Of a stretch of 64,000 bases of DNA, positions 51,847 to 60,751 are shown piece after piece. The notes below the pieces were generated by a model. The model was not told where the DNA came from. It made no database searches and saw only the letters and a list, made by a program, of their open reading frames with translations. The DNA is from Bradyrhizobium nivariense (lineage in GTDB: Bacteria > Pseudomonadota > Alphaproteobacteria > Rhizobiales > Xanthobacteraceae): the NCBI RefSeq assembly GCF_029846715.1, contig NZ_JARVWW010000012.1, forward strand, positions 1 to 64,000. The letters run 5' to 3'. Numbering within the stretch: position 1 is the first letter of the stretch; each line of letters starts with the position of its first letter. Position numbers and translations under genes: made by a program.

Positions 51847-52781
51847 GACGCACTCTCTTCCAAATTCGGCAGGACACCCTCGATCTGCTTGCGCTGCGCC
51901 TCGAGGAAGCCCGGCAGCTTCAGCTCACGTCCCAGCGTCGCGACGGGTTCGTCGACGGCGAAGCCGGGGATATCGGTCGCGATCTCGAACAGCACGCCGC
52001 CGGGTTCGCGGAAGTAGATCGAGCGGAAGTAGTTGCGGTCCCTCTGCTCGGTCGGATGCAGGCCGTGATTGGAGACAAGCTTCAGCGCCATCTTGCCCTG
52101 CTCGGCGTCGTCAGCCGCGCGGAAAGCGATGTGATGCACGGAGCCACCGCCCTGATGCCCGCGCAAAAAGCCCTTGGCCTCGTAGATGTCGACGACGCTG
52201 CCTTCGGCATCGCCCGGCGCCTTGAAGCGGATCACAGAACCTTCGCGGCCCGTTTCCTTGAAGCCGAACACGTCGGTGAGGACGGCAGCCGTCTTCGCCG
52301 CGCTGTCGAGCAGCAAGGTCACGCCATGGAAGCCACGGATCGCGTGCTCGGCCGGCACGTCGCCGTTGCTCCAGCCGGGCTCGTTCTCCGCGCCGGGAAT
52401 GCCGACCAGCGCCAGCGCCATGCCGTCGGGGTCGGTGAAGGGCAGCACGGACTCGCCAAAGCGCTTCTCCAGCGCCTCGTAGGCGATGCCCTTCTCGGTG
52501 AAGCGCTGCGTCCAGTAGCCGAGCGAACGCTGCGGCACGCGGAAGGCGGTCTGATGGGTCTCGCCGACGCCGCGGCGCCCGGCAGGGACGCCGGCCCAGG
52601 GAAAGAAGGTCAGGATGGTGCCGGGACGGCCGGTCTCGTCGCCATAATAGAAGTGATAGGTGCCGGGATCGTCGAAATTGACCGTCTTCTTGACGAAGCG
52701 CAGGCCGAGATTCCGGGTGTAGAAGCCGAAATTGCGGATGGGGTCGCCGGCAATCGCGGTGACATGGTGCAGTCCAGACAT
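51843..52781 (-). CDS. mhqO: VOC-family ring-cleaving dioxygenase, MhqO-like
   Basis: Protein of 312 residues with two glyoxalase/VOC modules. Predicted metal ligands are H6 (GLHHVTAI), H216 (SVHHIAF) and E266 (GGVLFEIATD). The pattern TVNFDDPGTYHFYYGDETG is typical of the MhqO/LinE-like hydroquinone dioxygenases. ATG 52781 is preceded by GGAGG at 52789-52793. It probably cleaves hydroquinone-type rings and is divergent from a LysR gene. Confidence 0.87.
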   Translation of the reverse strand: MSGLHHVTAIAGDPIRNFGFYTRNLGLRFVKKTVNFDDPGTYHFYYGDETGRPGTILTFFPWAGVPAGRRGVGETHQTAFRVPQRSLGYWTQRFTEKGIAYEALEKRFGESVLPFTDPDGMALALVGIPGAENEPGWSNGDVPAEHAIRGFHGVTLLLDSAAKTAAVLTDVFGFKETGREGSVIRFKAPGDAEGSVVDIYEAKGFLRGHQGGGSVHHIAFRAADDAEQGKMALKLVSNHGLHPTEQRDRNYFRSIYFREPGGVLFEIATDIPGFAVDEPVATLGRELKLPGFLEAQRKQIEGVLPNLEESAS

Positions 52782-52842
52782 TGGTCGTCCTCCAAAACAT
52801 TCGGAGCGGTCTTGCTCTGAACCGAAATATCGTTCCGCTTTG

Positions 52843-52897
52843 GATTGGAGACAATCCATGCAAATATGACGTCTATGTCTACGATTTGGAAACAATC
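52843..52897. promoter_or_regulatory. Two putative LysR operator sites
   Basis: GATTG-GAGA-CAATC (52843-52856) is a perfect inverted repeat, and GATTTGGAAACAATC (52883-52897) is a close second copy 40 bp on. They lie in the 130-bp gap between mhqO and the divergent LysR gene, the usual place for LysR recognition and activation sites. Confidence 0.55.
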
Positions 52898-52911
52898 ACC
52901 GGCGCCAGCCC

Positions 52912-53835
52912 TTGGATAAGCTCGCCAGCCTCCGGGCGTTCGTAAAAGTGGTCGAAAGCGGCAGCTTTGCCGAGGCGGGCCGGCAGTTGCGGCTGTCGCG
53001 CTCGGCGATCAGCAAATACATCGCCGACCTCGAGGAGAGCCTCGGCGTCCAGCTCCTGAACCGGACCACGCGGCATGCGAGCCCGACTGAGAACGGCCAG
53101 CGCTATTTCGAGCGCGCGGTCGTGATCCTGTCGGAGATCGAGGCCGCCGATCAGGCGGTGACGCAAGCGCAGTCGGCGCCTCGGGGATTGCTGCGCGTCA
53201 ACGCGCCGATGTCGTTCGGGACCCTCCGGCTCGGGCCGGTGCTCGCCGACTTCATGGCGCGATATCCGGAGCTGCAGCTCCAGCTCGTGCTCAGCGACGA
53301 TCTGCTCGATCCCGTCCAGGACGGCTTTGACGTGACGTTGCGGATCGCGGAATTGGAATCGTCGAGCTTGATCGCGCGAAAAATCATGCCGGTGGCGCGC
53401 ATGATCTGCGCCTCGCCGGATTATCTTTCGCGTCACGGCACGCCAAAACATCCGCAGGATCTGCGCGAACATGCCTCGCTAACCTACGGCTTCCTGCTTA
53501 CGGGCAATCAGTGGAAGCTGACCGGCGCCGACGGCGATCACTGGATCCAGCCGGCCTGGTCGCTCTGCGTCAACAATGCCGAAGTGCTGCGCGATGTCGC
53601 AATCAAGGGCAGGGGGCTCGCGCTGCTTCCCGAATTCATTGCCGCCGGCGCCTTGAGGAAGGGTGAGCTGAGCATGGTGCTCAAAGAGTATTCTGCGCCG
53701 CCGCTTGCGCTCTACGCGGTCTATCCGCCGACCCGGCATCTGTCGGTGAAGGTGCGGCTCTTCATCGACTTCCTGGTCGAACGCTTCGGCCGCGACGACG
53801 AGGCGGGCGCGCGCAAACCCGCCGCGGCTAGTTGA
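52912..53835 (+). CDS. LysR family transcriptional regulator
   Basis: Regulator of 307 residues. The N-terminal HTH is LASLRAFVKVVESGSFAEAGRQLRLSRSAISKYIADLEESLGVQL and the effector domain is of the CrgA-like LysR group. The start is TTG 52912, the only candidate that includes the full HTH. It is divergent from mhqO-mhqD and is their likely regulator, perhaps sensing quinones (inference). Its 3' end overlaps the convergent kinase gene by 8 bp. Confidence 0.88.
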   Translation: MDKLASLRAFVKVVESGSFAEAGRQLRLSRSAISKYIADLEESLGVQLLNRTTRHASPTENGQRYFERAVVILSEIEAADQAVTQAQSAPRGLLRVNAPMSFGTLRLGPVLADFMARYPELQLQLVLSDDLLDPVQDGFDVTLRIAELESSSLIARKIMPVARMICASPDYLSRHGTPKHPQDLREHASLTYGFLLTGNQWKLTGADGDHWIQPAWSLCVNNAEVLRDVAIKGRGLALLPEFIAAGALRKGELSMVLKEYSAPPLALYAVYPPTRHLSVKVRLFIDFLVERFGRDDEAGARKPAAAS

Positions 53836-56521
53836 CCGAGCGCTGCTCCGCGGGACGAAGCAAATTGTCCAGCGCGCTCATCGAAGCCTCTCGAAGCGCG
53901 GCAAGTTCGCGGGCGGCGCTCTGGCGCTCGGGCGGAGACATCGTGGCTGCCGCCAGCTCGATCTCGCGGCAGCGCTCGAACAGGCGGACGAGGCCGAGCG
54001 CGCTCGCGGCGCTGCCGAGTTGATGCGCGAACCGCGCGAGCTGCGTGTGATCGCCAAGCTCAGCAGCCTTGGCGACGTCCTCGATCAGCTTCTCGCTGGT
54101 CTCCTCCAGCAGGTGGTGGAGCTTTGCGATTTGCGCCGCGCCCAGCAGCTCCTTCTGGTCGTCGAGGAAATGCCGGTCGATCAATGTGCCTGCGGCGAGT
54201 TGCGCCGCGGCCGGCTCGTCCTCGGGATCGTCCTCGATCGCCTCGCGCAGCGCATTGATCAGGATCGGTTTGCTGACGATCCTGGCGATGCCTGCGCCCG
54301 CGAGTCGCTCGCGGGCGCGGCGCGACATGTCGGCGGTCACCGCGATGGTGCGCGGCATCCTCGGCAGACCGAGCTTTCGGATCCGCGATGCCGCCTCGAC
54401 GCCGTCCATGTCGGGCATGTGCAGATCCATCAGGATGATGTCGAACGCTTGATCGCGGGCGAGTGCGATGGCCGACGCGCCGTTCGTGGCGATGGTGGCG
54501 TGATGGCCGAGCCTCTGCAACATCGCTTCGCCGACCTCGCAATTGACGGGGTCGTCGTCGACCAGCAACACGCGAAGCTGCCGTGATGGCGGCTGAACCG
54601 CGCCTTGCGCGATGCCGCTCGCGACGAGGCCAAGCGGCACTTCAAGCACGAACGAGCTGCCCGCGCCCGGCGTGCTATCCACCGTCAGCTCACCGTGCAT
54701 CAGGCGGGTGAGGCGCCGCGCGATCGCGAGGCCCAGGCCGGTGCCGCCGAACCGCCGCGCGATGCTGTCGTCGGCCTGGACGAAATCCTCGAAAATCCGC
54801 TCATGCATCTCGGGCGCGATGCCGATGCCGGTATCGCGGACGGTGATGCGCAGCAGAACATGATCGTCATGACGCTCGGCGGCCGCGTTCAAGCCGATGC
54901 CGCCGCGCGGGGTGAACTTGATCGCGTTGCCGATCAGATTGAGCAGGATGCGATTGAGCCGCACGGGATCGCCGTGCACGGAGGTGTTGACCGTCGCATC
55001 GCAGGCGAGGTCGAAGGTCAGGCCCTTGCCGAAGGCCTGCGGCCGCATCAGGTCAGTGGCGGTCTCGATGAGCTGGTCGAGCCGGAAATCGTGGGTCTCC
55101 AGCGTTTCGACGCTGGCCTCGAGGCGCGCATATTCGAGGATGGCGTCGACCAGCGCAATCAGCGTTTCGCCGGATGCCGCCGCAGTCGTGAGGTGGCGTC
55201 GCTGCGCATCACCAAGGCTGCCATCGTCGAGCAGTTGCAGCACGCCCATGACGCCGTTCAGCGGCGTGCGCAGCTCGTGGCTGACGACCGCGAGGAAGCG
55301 CGATTTGGTCTCGTTGGCCGCCACTGCCGCGCTGCGCGCGCGCTCGGCGGCGTCGTGCTCGGCAAGGGCCTGGTCTCGCGTCTTCTCCAGCTCGGAGGTG
55401 CGCTCGATCACCTTGCGCTCGAGCGTCGCATAGGATTCGCGCAAGTGAGCGGCCATCCGGTTGAACTGGTCGCCGAGCGCTTCCAGCTCGTCACCGGTCT
55501 TGATCGCGAGCCGCAGGCCGAGGTCGCCGCTGCCGATCCGCCGCGCGCCCTGCGTCAGGATCTGGATCGGCACGGTCATGCGCCGGCTGAGAAACAAAGA
55601 GACCAGCACCGCACAGGCCAGCAGGATGACCAGAAGAAATGTCGAGCGTCCGATCGATGCATAGATCGGCGCGTAGGCTTCCGTGAGCGGCAGCTCGACG
55701 AACACCAGCCAGCCCAGCGAGGGAACCGTCGCATAGGTCGACAGCACGCGTTGACCGGACAGATCGTCCTTGACCAGGCCGCCTGAGGGCGGCCCCGCGC
55801 CATCGAGCGCGGCGCGGACGTCCGCATGGCCGGAGAGATCGCTGCGGCGCAGCGCCCGCCACAGATCGGGGTGCGCGATCAAGATTCCCATGCGGTCGAC
55901 AACATAGGCCTTGCCGGTGTTGCCCACTCTGATCCCGGCGACGAGGTCCCAGATGAAGCGAAGATTGACCTCGGCGACAATCACATCCGGCGTCAGGCCA
56001 GTTCCGCGCGTGGCAAGCGTCATGAATGGCTCGGTGTCACCGAGGAAGTAGACCGGCCCGTAATAGGCCCGGCTGTCATTGGCGCCGCGGAAGGCCGGCG
56101 AAGCGGAGAGGTCGGCTTTGCCGCCGATCCTGTCCGCGACACGGCGCGACACGCGCACCTGCTCGCGGCCCCGGGCGTCGAGCTCGGCGATTTCCGCGAT
56201 CGCAGGCGAGAGGCGCAGGAGGCGGATGGCGTTCAGGCGCTCGTCCTCGTTCGTGGACAGCTCCGGGGGCAGGCGCGAAAGCCATCTGATCTGGTTTTCG
56301 ATCTGGCCGATGAACTGGCCGATCTGGATGGCGGCAGACGCGGCCTGCTCGCGCTGGGTCGCCGCGAGAAGCTGCTTCTGCTCGCGGTAGGAGAACCAGA
56401 CGTCGAAGCCGGTGTTGACGGCAAGCGCGGCAAAAGCGAGCGCGACGATCGAGTAGAGGTATTTGCGGAACAGCCGGCCGGGAGGCGTCCGCAAATCTCC
56501 CTGGTCGATCGTCTCGTTCAC
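53828..56521 (-). CDS. Hybrid sensor histidine kinase with receiver and Hpt domains
   Basis: Membrane kinase of 897 residues. TM helix 1 is at about 21-43, a periplasmic dCache-like sensor spans about 44-290, TM helix 2 is at about 292-312 and HAMP at about 313-365. A coiled coil precedes HisKA with H415 (VVSHELRTPLNG). HATPase has N532 (LNLIGNAIKF) and DTGIGIAPE. The receiver has D699 (LMDLHMPDMDG) and K751, and the Hpt domain has H833 (FAHQLGSAAS). A full phosphorelay is thus present but no response regulator is nearby. The GTG start 56521 overlaps the binding-protein gene (GTGA). Confidence 0.92.
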   Translation of the reverse strand: MNETIDQGDLRTPPGRLFRKYLYSIVALAFAALAVNTGFDVWFSYREQKQLLAATQREQAASAAIQIGQFIGQIENQIRWLSRLPPELSTNEDERLNAIRLLRLSPAIAEIAELDARGREQVRVSRRVADRIGGKADLSASPAFRGANDSRAYYGPVYFLGDTEPFMTLATRGTGLTPDVIVAEVNLRFIWDLVAGIRVGNTGKAYVVDRMGILIAHPDLWRALRRSDLSGHADVRAALDGAGPPSGGLVKDDLSGQRVLSTYATVPSLGWLVFVELPLTEAYAPIYASIGRSTFLLVILLACAVLVSLFLSRRMTVPIQILTQGARRIGSGDLGLRLAIKTGDELEALGDQFNRMAAHLRESYATLERKVIERTSELEKTRDQALAEHDAAERARSAAVAANETKSRFLAVVSHELRTPLNGVMGVLQLLDDGSLGDAQRRHLTTAAASGETLIALVDAILEYARLEASVETLETHDFRLDQLIETATDLMRPQAFGKGLTFDLACDATVNTSVHGDPVRLNRILLNLIGNAIKFTPRGGIGLNAAAERHDDHVLLRITVRDTGIGIAPEMHERIFEDFVQADDSIARRFGGTGLGLAIARRLTRLMHGELTVDSTPGAGSSFVLEVPLGLVASGIAQGAVQPPSRQLRVLLVDDDPVNCEVGEAMLQRLGHHATIATNGASAIALARDQAFDIILMDLHMPDMDGVEAASRIRKLGLPRMPRTIAVTADMSRRARERLAGAGIARIVSKPILINALREAIEDDPEDEPAAAQLAAGTLIDRHFLDDQKELLGAAQIAKLHHLLEETSEKLIEDVAKAAELGDHTQLARFAHQLGSAASALGLVRLFERCREIELAAATMSPPERQSAARELAALREASMSALDNLLRPAEQRSVN

Positions 56522-57549
56522 TCGCGAATCTCGTCGGCGCGCGCGAGCAGCGTGAATGGTATAGTCAGGTCCAGCGTGCGGGCGACCGTGCGGTTGATCA
56601 GCAGCTCGTATTTCCGCGGCGCTTGCACCGGCAGATCGCCGGCCTTGGTGCCGCGCAGGATGAGATCGACATAGTCGGCCGAGCGCACTTCGAGCGTCGG
56701 CCCGTAGCTCATCAGCCCGCCCACATCCATGAAATAGTGGAACGGATAGATCGTGGGGACGCGATATCTCGCCGCCGCCGCGACGATCGCCTGCCGGTTG
56801 ACCACCAGGAAGCTGTCGACCAGCGCAATCATCGCCGCCTTGGGCGGTTCGGAAAAACGCCTGATGGCTTCGTCGATGTCCGTTGGCGCGTTGACGGGGG
56901 CGGGGACCACGGACACTCCGGACGCCACCGCCTCTTGCTCGATGGAGTCGAGGAAGAAGCGGCCGCCGCGAGGTGTGGTCGCCGGGTTGAACAGGATACC
57001 GACGCGCGCAAGATCCGGCACGGCCTCCCGGACGAGCTGAAGCCATTTGCCGCCCATCTCGGCGCTGCTGTTGGTGAAGCCGGTCACGTTGCCGCCGGGA
57101 TGCGCAAGACTCTCGACGAAGCCGTTGCCGACGGGATCGTTGGCGGTCGCGAACACGATCGGGATGGTTTTGGTGGCTTCCAGGACTGCTGCGGTTTCGA
57201 TCGTCGAGCCGGTCAGGATCACGTCAGGCTTGAGCGCCAGCAATTCCTGGACCGCGGTTTTCAGTCTATCCGAAGCGCCGAAGGTCGAACGGAGCTCGAA
57301 GCGGAAATTGATGCCTTCGACCCAACCACGCTGCCTCAAGCTCACGATGAGGCCACCCAGGCGAGAGGTCGGGCTGTCGATCATGCTCCGTCTGGTCAGT
57401 TCGTCGTCGAGCGGCAATGCCGTCAGCGATGCCACGACCCGCATGCGATCGGATGTTGCGCCGAGCGTCAGCCAACCCGCAGCGGTTGTGCTCGCAAGGC
57501 GAATGAACCCGCGGCGATCGACCGCGAGGGCGGAAGGCCGTTCGGTCAT
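56518..57549 (-). CDS. ABC-type substrate-binding protein (ABC_sub_bind/YtrX family)
   Basis: Periplasmic protein of 343 residues. A Tat-like signal (VDRRGFIRLASTTAAGW) precedes a tandem Rossmann binding fold with LRQRGWVEGINFRFELRS, PDVILTGST, IPIVFATANDPVGNGFVESLAHPGGNVTGF, and GGLMSYGP near the end. ATG 57549 is chosen because family similarity and the signal begin there. No ABC permease or ATPase is adjacent. The translational coupling to a hybrid kinase suggests it presents a ligand to the kinase sensor (inference). The 219-bp gap upstream (57550-57768) shows nothing. Confidence 0.88.
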   Translation of the reverse strand: MTERPSALAVDRRGFIRLASTTAAGWLTLGATSDRMRVVASLTALPLDDELTRRSMIDSPTSRLGGLIVSLRQRGWVEGINFRFELRSTFGASDRLKTAVQELLALKPDVILTGSTIETAAVLEATKTIPIVFATANDPVGNGFVESLAHPGGNVTGFTNSSAEMGGKWLQLVREAVPDLARVGILFNPATTPRGGRFFLDSIEQEAVASGVSVVPAPVNAPTDIDEAIRRFSEPPKAAMIALVDSFLVVNRQAIVAAAARYRVPTIYPFHYFMDVGGLMSYGPTLEVRSADYVDLILRGTKAGDLPVQAPRKYELLINRTVARTLDLTIPFTLLARADEIRE

Positions 57550-57768
57550 GAAATTCTTTGCATGATGGTTTGCCCCAGGCCGATGTTTAGCGCGAACGGC
57601 CGGCATCCACAATTGATGAAAGAATGCTTCTGTGAACCTTCATTCGCAGCGTTAAATTTGTGGGCGACCGTAACTGCGATCCGGGCTACAAGGCCAGCCA
57701 GTGCGGAGCGGACGCGCTGTTGAAAGTGCTTGTGCAGCGCGATGTCGTGGAGCTGCCGTAGCTCGCCC

Positions 57769-58401
57769 TCAACGCCGCAGCGTGAATTCTTCCGCGCTGC
57801 GCCGGTGCTCCCACTTCGCCTGTTCCAGCTCAGGCTGGTCGCATTCGATTTCCGGATAGCCGATGCAGAGATAGGCGATGAATTTCCAGGTGTCCGGCAC
57901 CTCGAGAATGGCGGGGATACGATCCGGATGGAGGATCGATACCCAGCCAAGCCCGATGCCTTCGGCGCGCGCGGCCAGCCACATCGCGGTGATCGCCGCG
58001 ACCACGGAATATTCCGTCGTCTCCGGCATCGTCGCGCGGCCGAGGCCGTGACCGACGTCGCTGGCCTTGTCTGCGAACACGGCGAGGTGGCCGGGCGCCT
58101 GTTCGAGGCCCGACAGTTTCAGCGTGGCATAGCGCGCTGCGCGCTCACCGGCATAGGCATTCAGTGCGTCGGCGTTGCACGCTTTGAAGTCGTCGATCAC
58201 GGCGCGGCGCCGTGCCGCATCGTCGACGGTGACGAAGCGCCAGGGCTGGCTCAGGCCGACCGAGGGTGAGAGACAGGCCGTCTCGATCAGGCGCTCGATG
58301 GCGCCGTCCGGCAGCGGGTCGCTGCGAAAGCGGCGCACATCGCGGCGCCACACGAACAGCTCGCGCAAGTGTTGGCGGAAGGTGTCGTCGAACTCGACCA
58401 T
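57769..58401 (-). CDS. bluB: 5,6-dimethylbenzimidazole synthase BluB
   Basis: Flavin-destructase of 210 residues of the nitroreductase fold. It makes the lower ligand of B12 from FMNH2. BluB marks include LFVWRRDVRRFRSDPLP, CLSPSVGLSQPWRFV, and GIGLGWVSILHPDRIPAILEVPDTWKFIAYLCIGYP. ATG 58401 is the likely start, 4 bp after cobS; upstream in-frame codons overlap cobS. It is the third gene of cobU-cobS-bluB. Confidence 0.93.
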   Translation of the reverse strand: MVEFDDTFRQHLRELFVWRRDVRRFRSDPLPDGAIERLIETACLSPSVGLSQPWRFVTVDDAARRRAVIDDFKACNADALNAYAGERAARYATLKLSGLEQAPGHLAVFADKASDVGHGLGRATMPETTEYSVVAAITAMWLAARAEGIGLGWVSILHPDRIPAILEVPDTWKFIAYLCIGYPEIECDQPELEQAKWEHRRSAEEFTLRR

Positions 58402-58405
58402 GACG

Positions 58406-59188
58406 TCAGCGTCCCATCTGGAAGGCCGCGGCAACCAGCAGGATCAGGATCTCGCCGGTTTGCTCGAACGCGCCGAGGATGTCGCCGGTCTGGCCGCCGA
58501 CCTGGCGGATGGCAAGTCGCGCCAGCATCAGGCCGGCGAGGGACAGCACGATCAAGCTGACCAGCGCTTTGCCAGGCCCAAGCGCGAGCGCGAGCGCGAG
58601 GGTTCCAAGAGCAAAGGCGATGGCAACGCTGCGGCCCGGCGGCGATCCAGCGCTCGCCGACAGTCCGTCAAGCCGCGCGGGGGCGACCAGCGACATGAAG
58701 GCCGGCACGCCCGCGCGGGCCGCGGCGTGCGCAGCGCACAGCGCGAGCGCGACTGCCCACGGATCGGCGATCGCCGTGAGTGCGCTCCAGCGCAGGCCGA
58801 ACGACAGGATCAGCGCGCAAACGCCATAGCTGCCGATCCGGCTGTCGCGCATGATCTCGAGCTTGCGCTCGCGCGTGCGGCCGCCGCCGAGCCCGTCGGC
58901 GGTATCGGCGAGGCCATCCTCGTGCAGCGCGCCGGTGATGAGAGCGGTCGTCGCCAGCGCGAGCAGGGCGGCGAGGTTCGGTGTCAGTCCGAACCGGCTG
59001 GCGATCGCATAAACCAAAGCCCCGGTAAGGCCGACCACCAGTCCCGCGACGGGCAGCGCCCAGGTCGCGCGCGCGACGGCGCCGTCAGCTGCGGGCTTCG
59101 ACGAAGCGACGGGGAGGATCGTCACGAACGATGCCGCCATCCTGAGATCGGCAATGAGGTCCCGCAGAAGTTCGGCGCGCGGCATCAT
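58406..59188 (-). CDS. cobS: Adenosylcobinamide-GDP ribazoletransferase
   Basis: Membrane protein of 260 residues (also called CobV), about seven helices. It carries the conserved ALHEDGLADTADGLGGGRTRERKLEIMRDSRIGSYG around residue 90. It joins the alpha-ribazole lower ligand to adenosylcobinamide-GDP. It overlaps cobU by ATGA and is followed directly by bluB. Confidence 0.95.
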   Translation of the reverse strand: MMPRAELLRDLIADLRMAASFVTILPVASSKPAADGAVARATWALPVAGLVVGLTGALVYAIASRFGLTPNLAALLALATTALITGALHEDGLADTADGLGGGRTRERKLEIMRDSRIGSYGVCALILSFGLRWSALTAIADPWAVALALCAAHAAARAGVPAFMSLVAPARLDGLSASAGSPPGRSVAIAFALGTLALALALGPGKALVSLIVLSLAGLMLARLAIRQVGGQTGDILGAFEQTGEILILLVAAAFQMGR

Positions 59189-59688
59189 TTCAGTTTCATC
59201 GGCAGGCCCGCGACGACGAATTCGACCTCGTCGGCGACATCAGCGATGATCTGGTTCATGATCCCGGCGGCGTCGCGAAAGCTGCGCGCCAGCGCGTTGT
59301 CAGGCACGATGCCAAGGCCGACTTCGTTGGTGACGAGAACGACGGGGCTGTTCAAGCGGGGCAGGGCGCTGGCGAGCTCGCTCACCTCGCGCTCCCAGTT
59401 GCGTTCTGCATGGAGCAGGTTGGAGAGCCACAGCGTCAGGCAATCGACGAGTCGCGCGCCGTCGTCGTCGGTTGCGAGCAGCGCGGGCACGAGATCGAGC
59501 GGCACTTCGCGTTCCCTCCAGTCGGTTCCGCGGCGCGCACGGTGCCTGGCGATGCGCGCCTCCATTTCCGCATCGAGCGCCTCGGCCGTGGCTACATAAA
59601 CGGGCTGCCCGGGAAAGGCACGCGTGCGCAGTTCCGCACGCTTGCTCTTGCCCGACCGCGCTCCGCCGGTGATCAAAATGACGGCCAT
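59185..59688 (-). CDS. cobU: Bifunctional adenosylcobinamide kinase/guanylyltransferase
   Basis: Protein of 167 residues (also CobP). The P-loop is GGARSGKSK at about residues 8-16, followed by VYVATAEALDAEMEARIARHRARRG and LVTNEVGLGIVP. It phosphorylates adenosylcobinamide and adds GMP. ATG 59688 follows AGGAGA. It is first in cobU-cobS-bluB and divergent from cbiB. Confidence 0.95.
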   Translation of the reverse strand: MAVILITGGARSGKSKRAELRTRAFPGQPVYVATAEALDAEMEARIARHRARRGTDWREREVPLDLVPALLATDDDGARLVDCLTLWLSNLLHAERNWEREVSELASALPRLNSPVVLVTNEVGLGIVPDNALARSFRDAAGIMNQIIADVADEVEFVVAGLPMKLK

Positions 59689-59809
59689 GGAGGTCTCCTG
59701 TCGGCCAGCACTAATCACCAAACGTGGCCAAAGACAAAGCCGAAATCAGACGGGCGGGGCTTGCGCTCCGGCCTTGGTTTGCGCAACAGGGGCGGGACAG
59801 GAGGCGTGC

Positions 59810-60751
59810 GTGGGTTTTGCGGGTGCGATGGTCGTGGCGATGGCGGTGGATGCCCTGTTGGGCTGGCCATCGTGGTTGTTCGCGCGGGTCGGCCATCCCG
59901 TCGCCTGGCTCGGTCGGCTGATCGCTGCCATCGACACCGCCTGGAATCGGCCCGCCGATCCGCCGGCATTTCGCCGCGCCGCTGGTCTCGCGGGGGCGCT
60001 CGTGGTGATCGCGCTCTCGGTCGCGCTCGGTTGGGCGCTTCAGTCCTTACTTCCCTCGGGCTGGATCCAGATCGTGCTGGTCGGCGTTCTGGCGTGGCCG
60101 CTGGTCGCCTTGCGTTCGTTGCACGACCACGTTGCTGCCGTCGCAAACCCGATGCGGGGCGGTGACATCGCCGCCGCACGCGACGCGGTCTCGCGCATCG
60201 TTGGCCGCGATCCCCTAGCGCTCGACGAGGCCGGCATCGCGCGCGCGGCGATCGAGAGCCTCGCCGAGAATGCATCCGACGGCATCGTCGCACCCGTGTT
60301 CTGGGGCGCGCTGTTCGGTCTGCCCGGCATTTTGGGCTACAAGGCGATCAACACGCTGGACTCCATGATCGGCCATCGCTCCGAACGACACCAAGCCTTC
60401 GGCTGGGCCGCGGCGCGCATCGACGATGTCGCCAATGTCATTCCGGCGCGGCTGACCGGATTTCTGTTCGTGCTGCTGGCGCCACGGCGATCGGAGGCGT
60501 TATCTTGCATGACGCGGGATGCGGGCCGTCACCGTTCGCCCAATGCCGGCTGGCCGGAAGCAGCCATGGCCGGTGCGCTTGGTGTGCGGCTGAGCGGTCC
60601 CCGGATCTATCACGGCAGCACCACGAACGAGCCATGGCTGAATGAAGGTGCGCGCGATCCGCTTGCTGCCGACATCGATCGGGGATTGACGGTTTACCGC
60701 CGTGCCATGCTGCTGCTCGCCGGCGTCCTTGCGATCCTGATCTTCGCGTGA
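59810..60751 (+). CDS. cbiB: Adenosylcobinamide-phosphate synthase (CbiB/CobD)
   Basis: Membrane enzyme of 313 residues (CobD in Paracoccus/Pseudomonas naming). Family marks are DALLGWPSWLFARVGHPVAWLGRLI, SLAENASDGIVAPVFWGALFGLPGILGYKAINTLDSMIGH, and RIDDVANVIPARLT. It attaches aminopropanol phosphate to the corrin. GTG 59810 is chosen for the ACAGGAGG just upstream; ATG 59828 is possible. The 121-bp gap to cobU shows no clear regulatory RNA. Confidence 0.93.
   Translation: MGFAGAMVVAMAVDALLGWPSWLFARVGHPVAWLGRLIAAIDTAWNRPADPPAFRRAAGLAGALVVIALSVALGWALQSLLPSGWIQIVLVGVLAWPLVALRSLHDHVAAVANPMRGGDIAAARDAVSRIVGRDPLALDEAGIARAAIESLAENASDGIVAPVFWGALFGLPGILGYKAINTLDSMIGHRSERHQAFGWAAARIDDVANVIPARLTGFLFVLLAPRRSEALSCMTRDAGRHRSPNAGWPEAAMAGALGVRLSGPRIYHGSTTNEPWLNEGARDPLAADIDRGLTVYRRAMLLLAGVLAILIFA

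Noticed and set aside
59690..59706. B12-box-like string on the minus strand before cobU (GACAGGAGACCTCC)
   Set aside because: It resembles the riboswitch B12 box, but the other conserved blocks (GCCACTG, GGGAA-TGCG, the CCCCCGC region) are absent from the 120 bp upstream. The string is also explained by the AGGAGA ribosome site.
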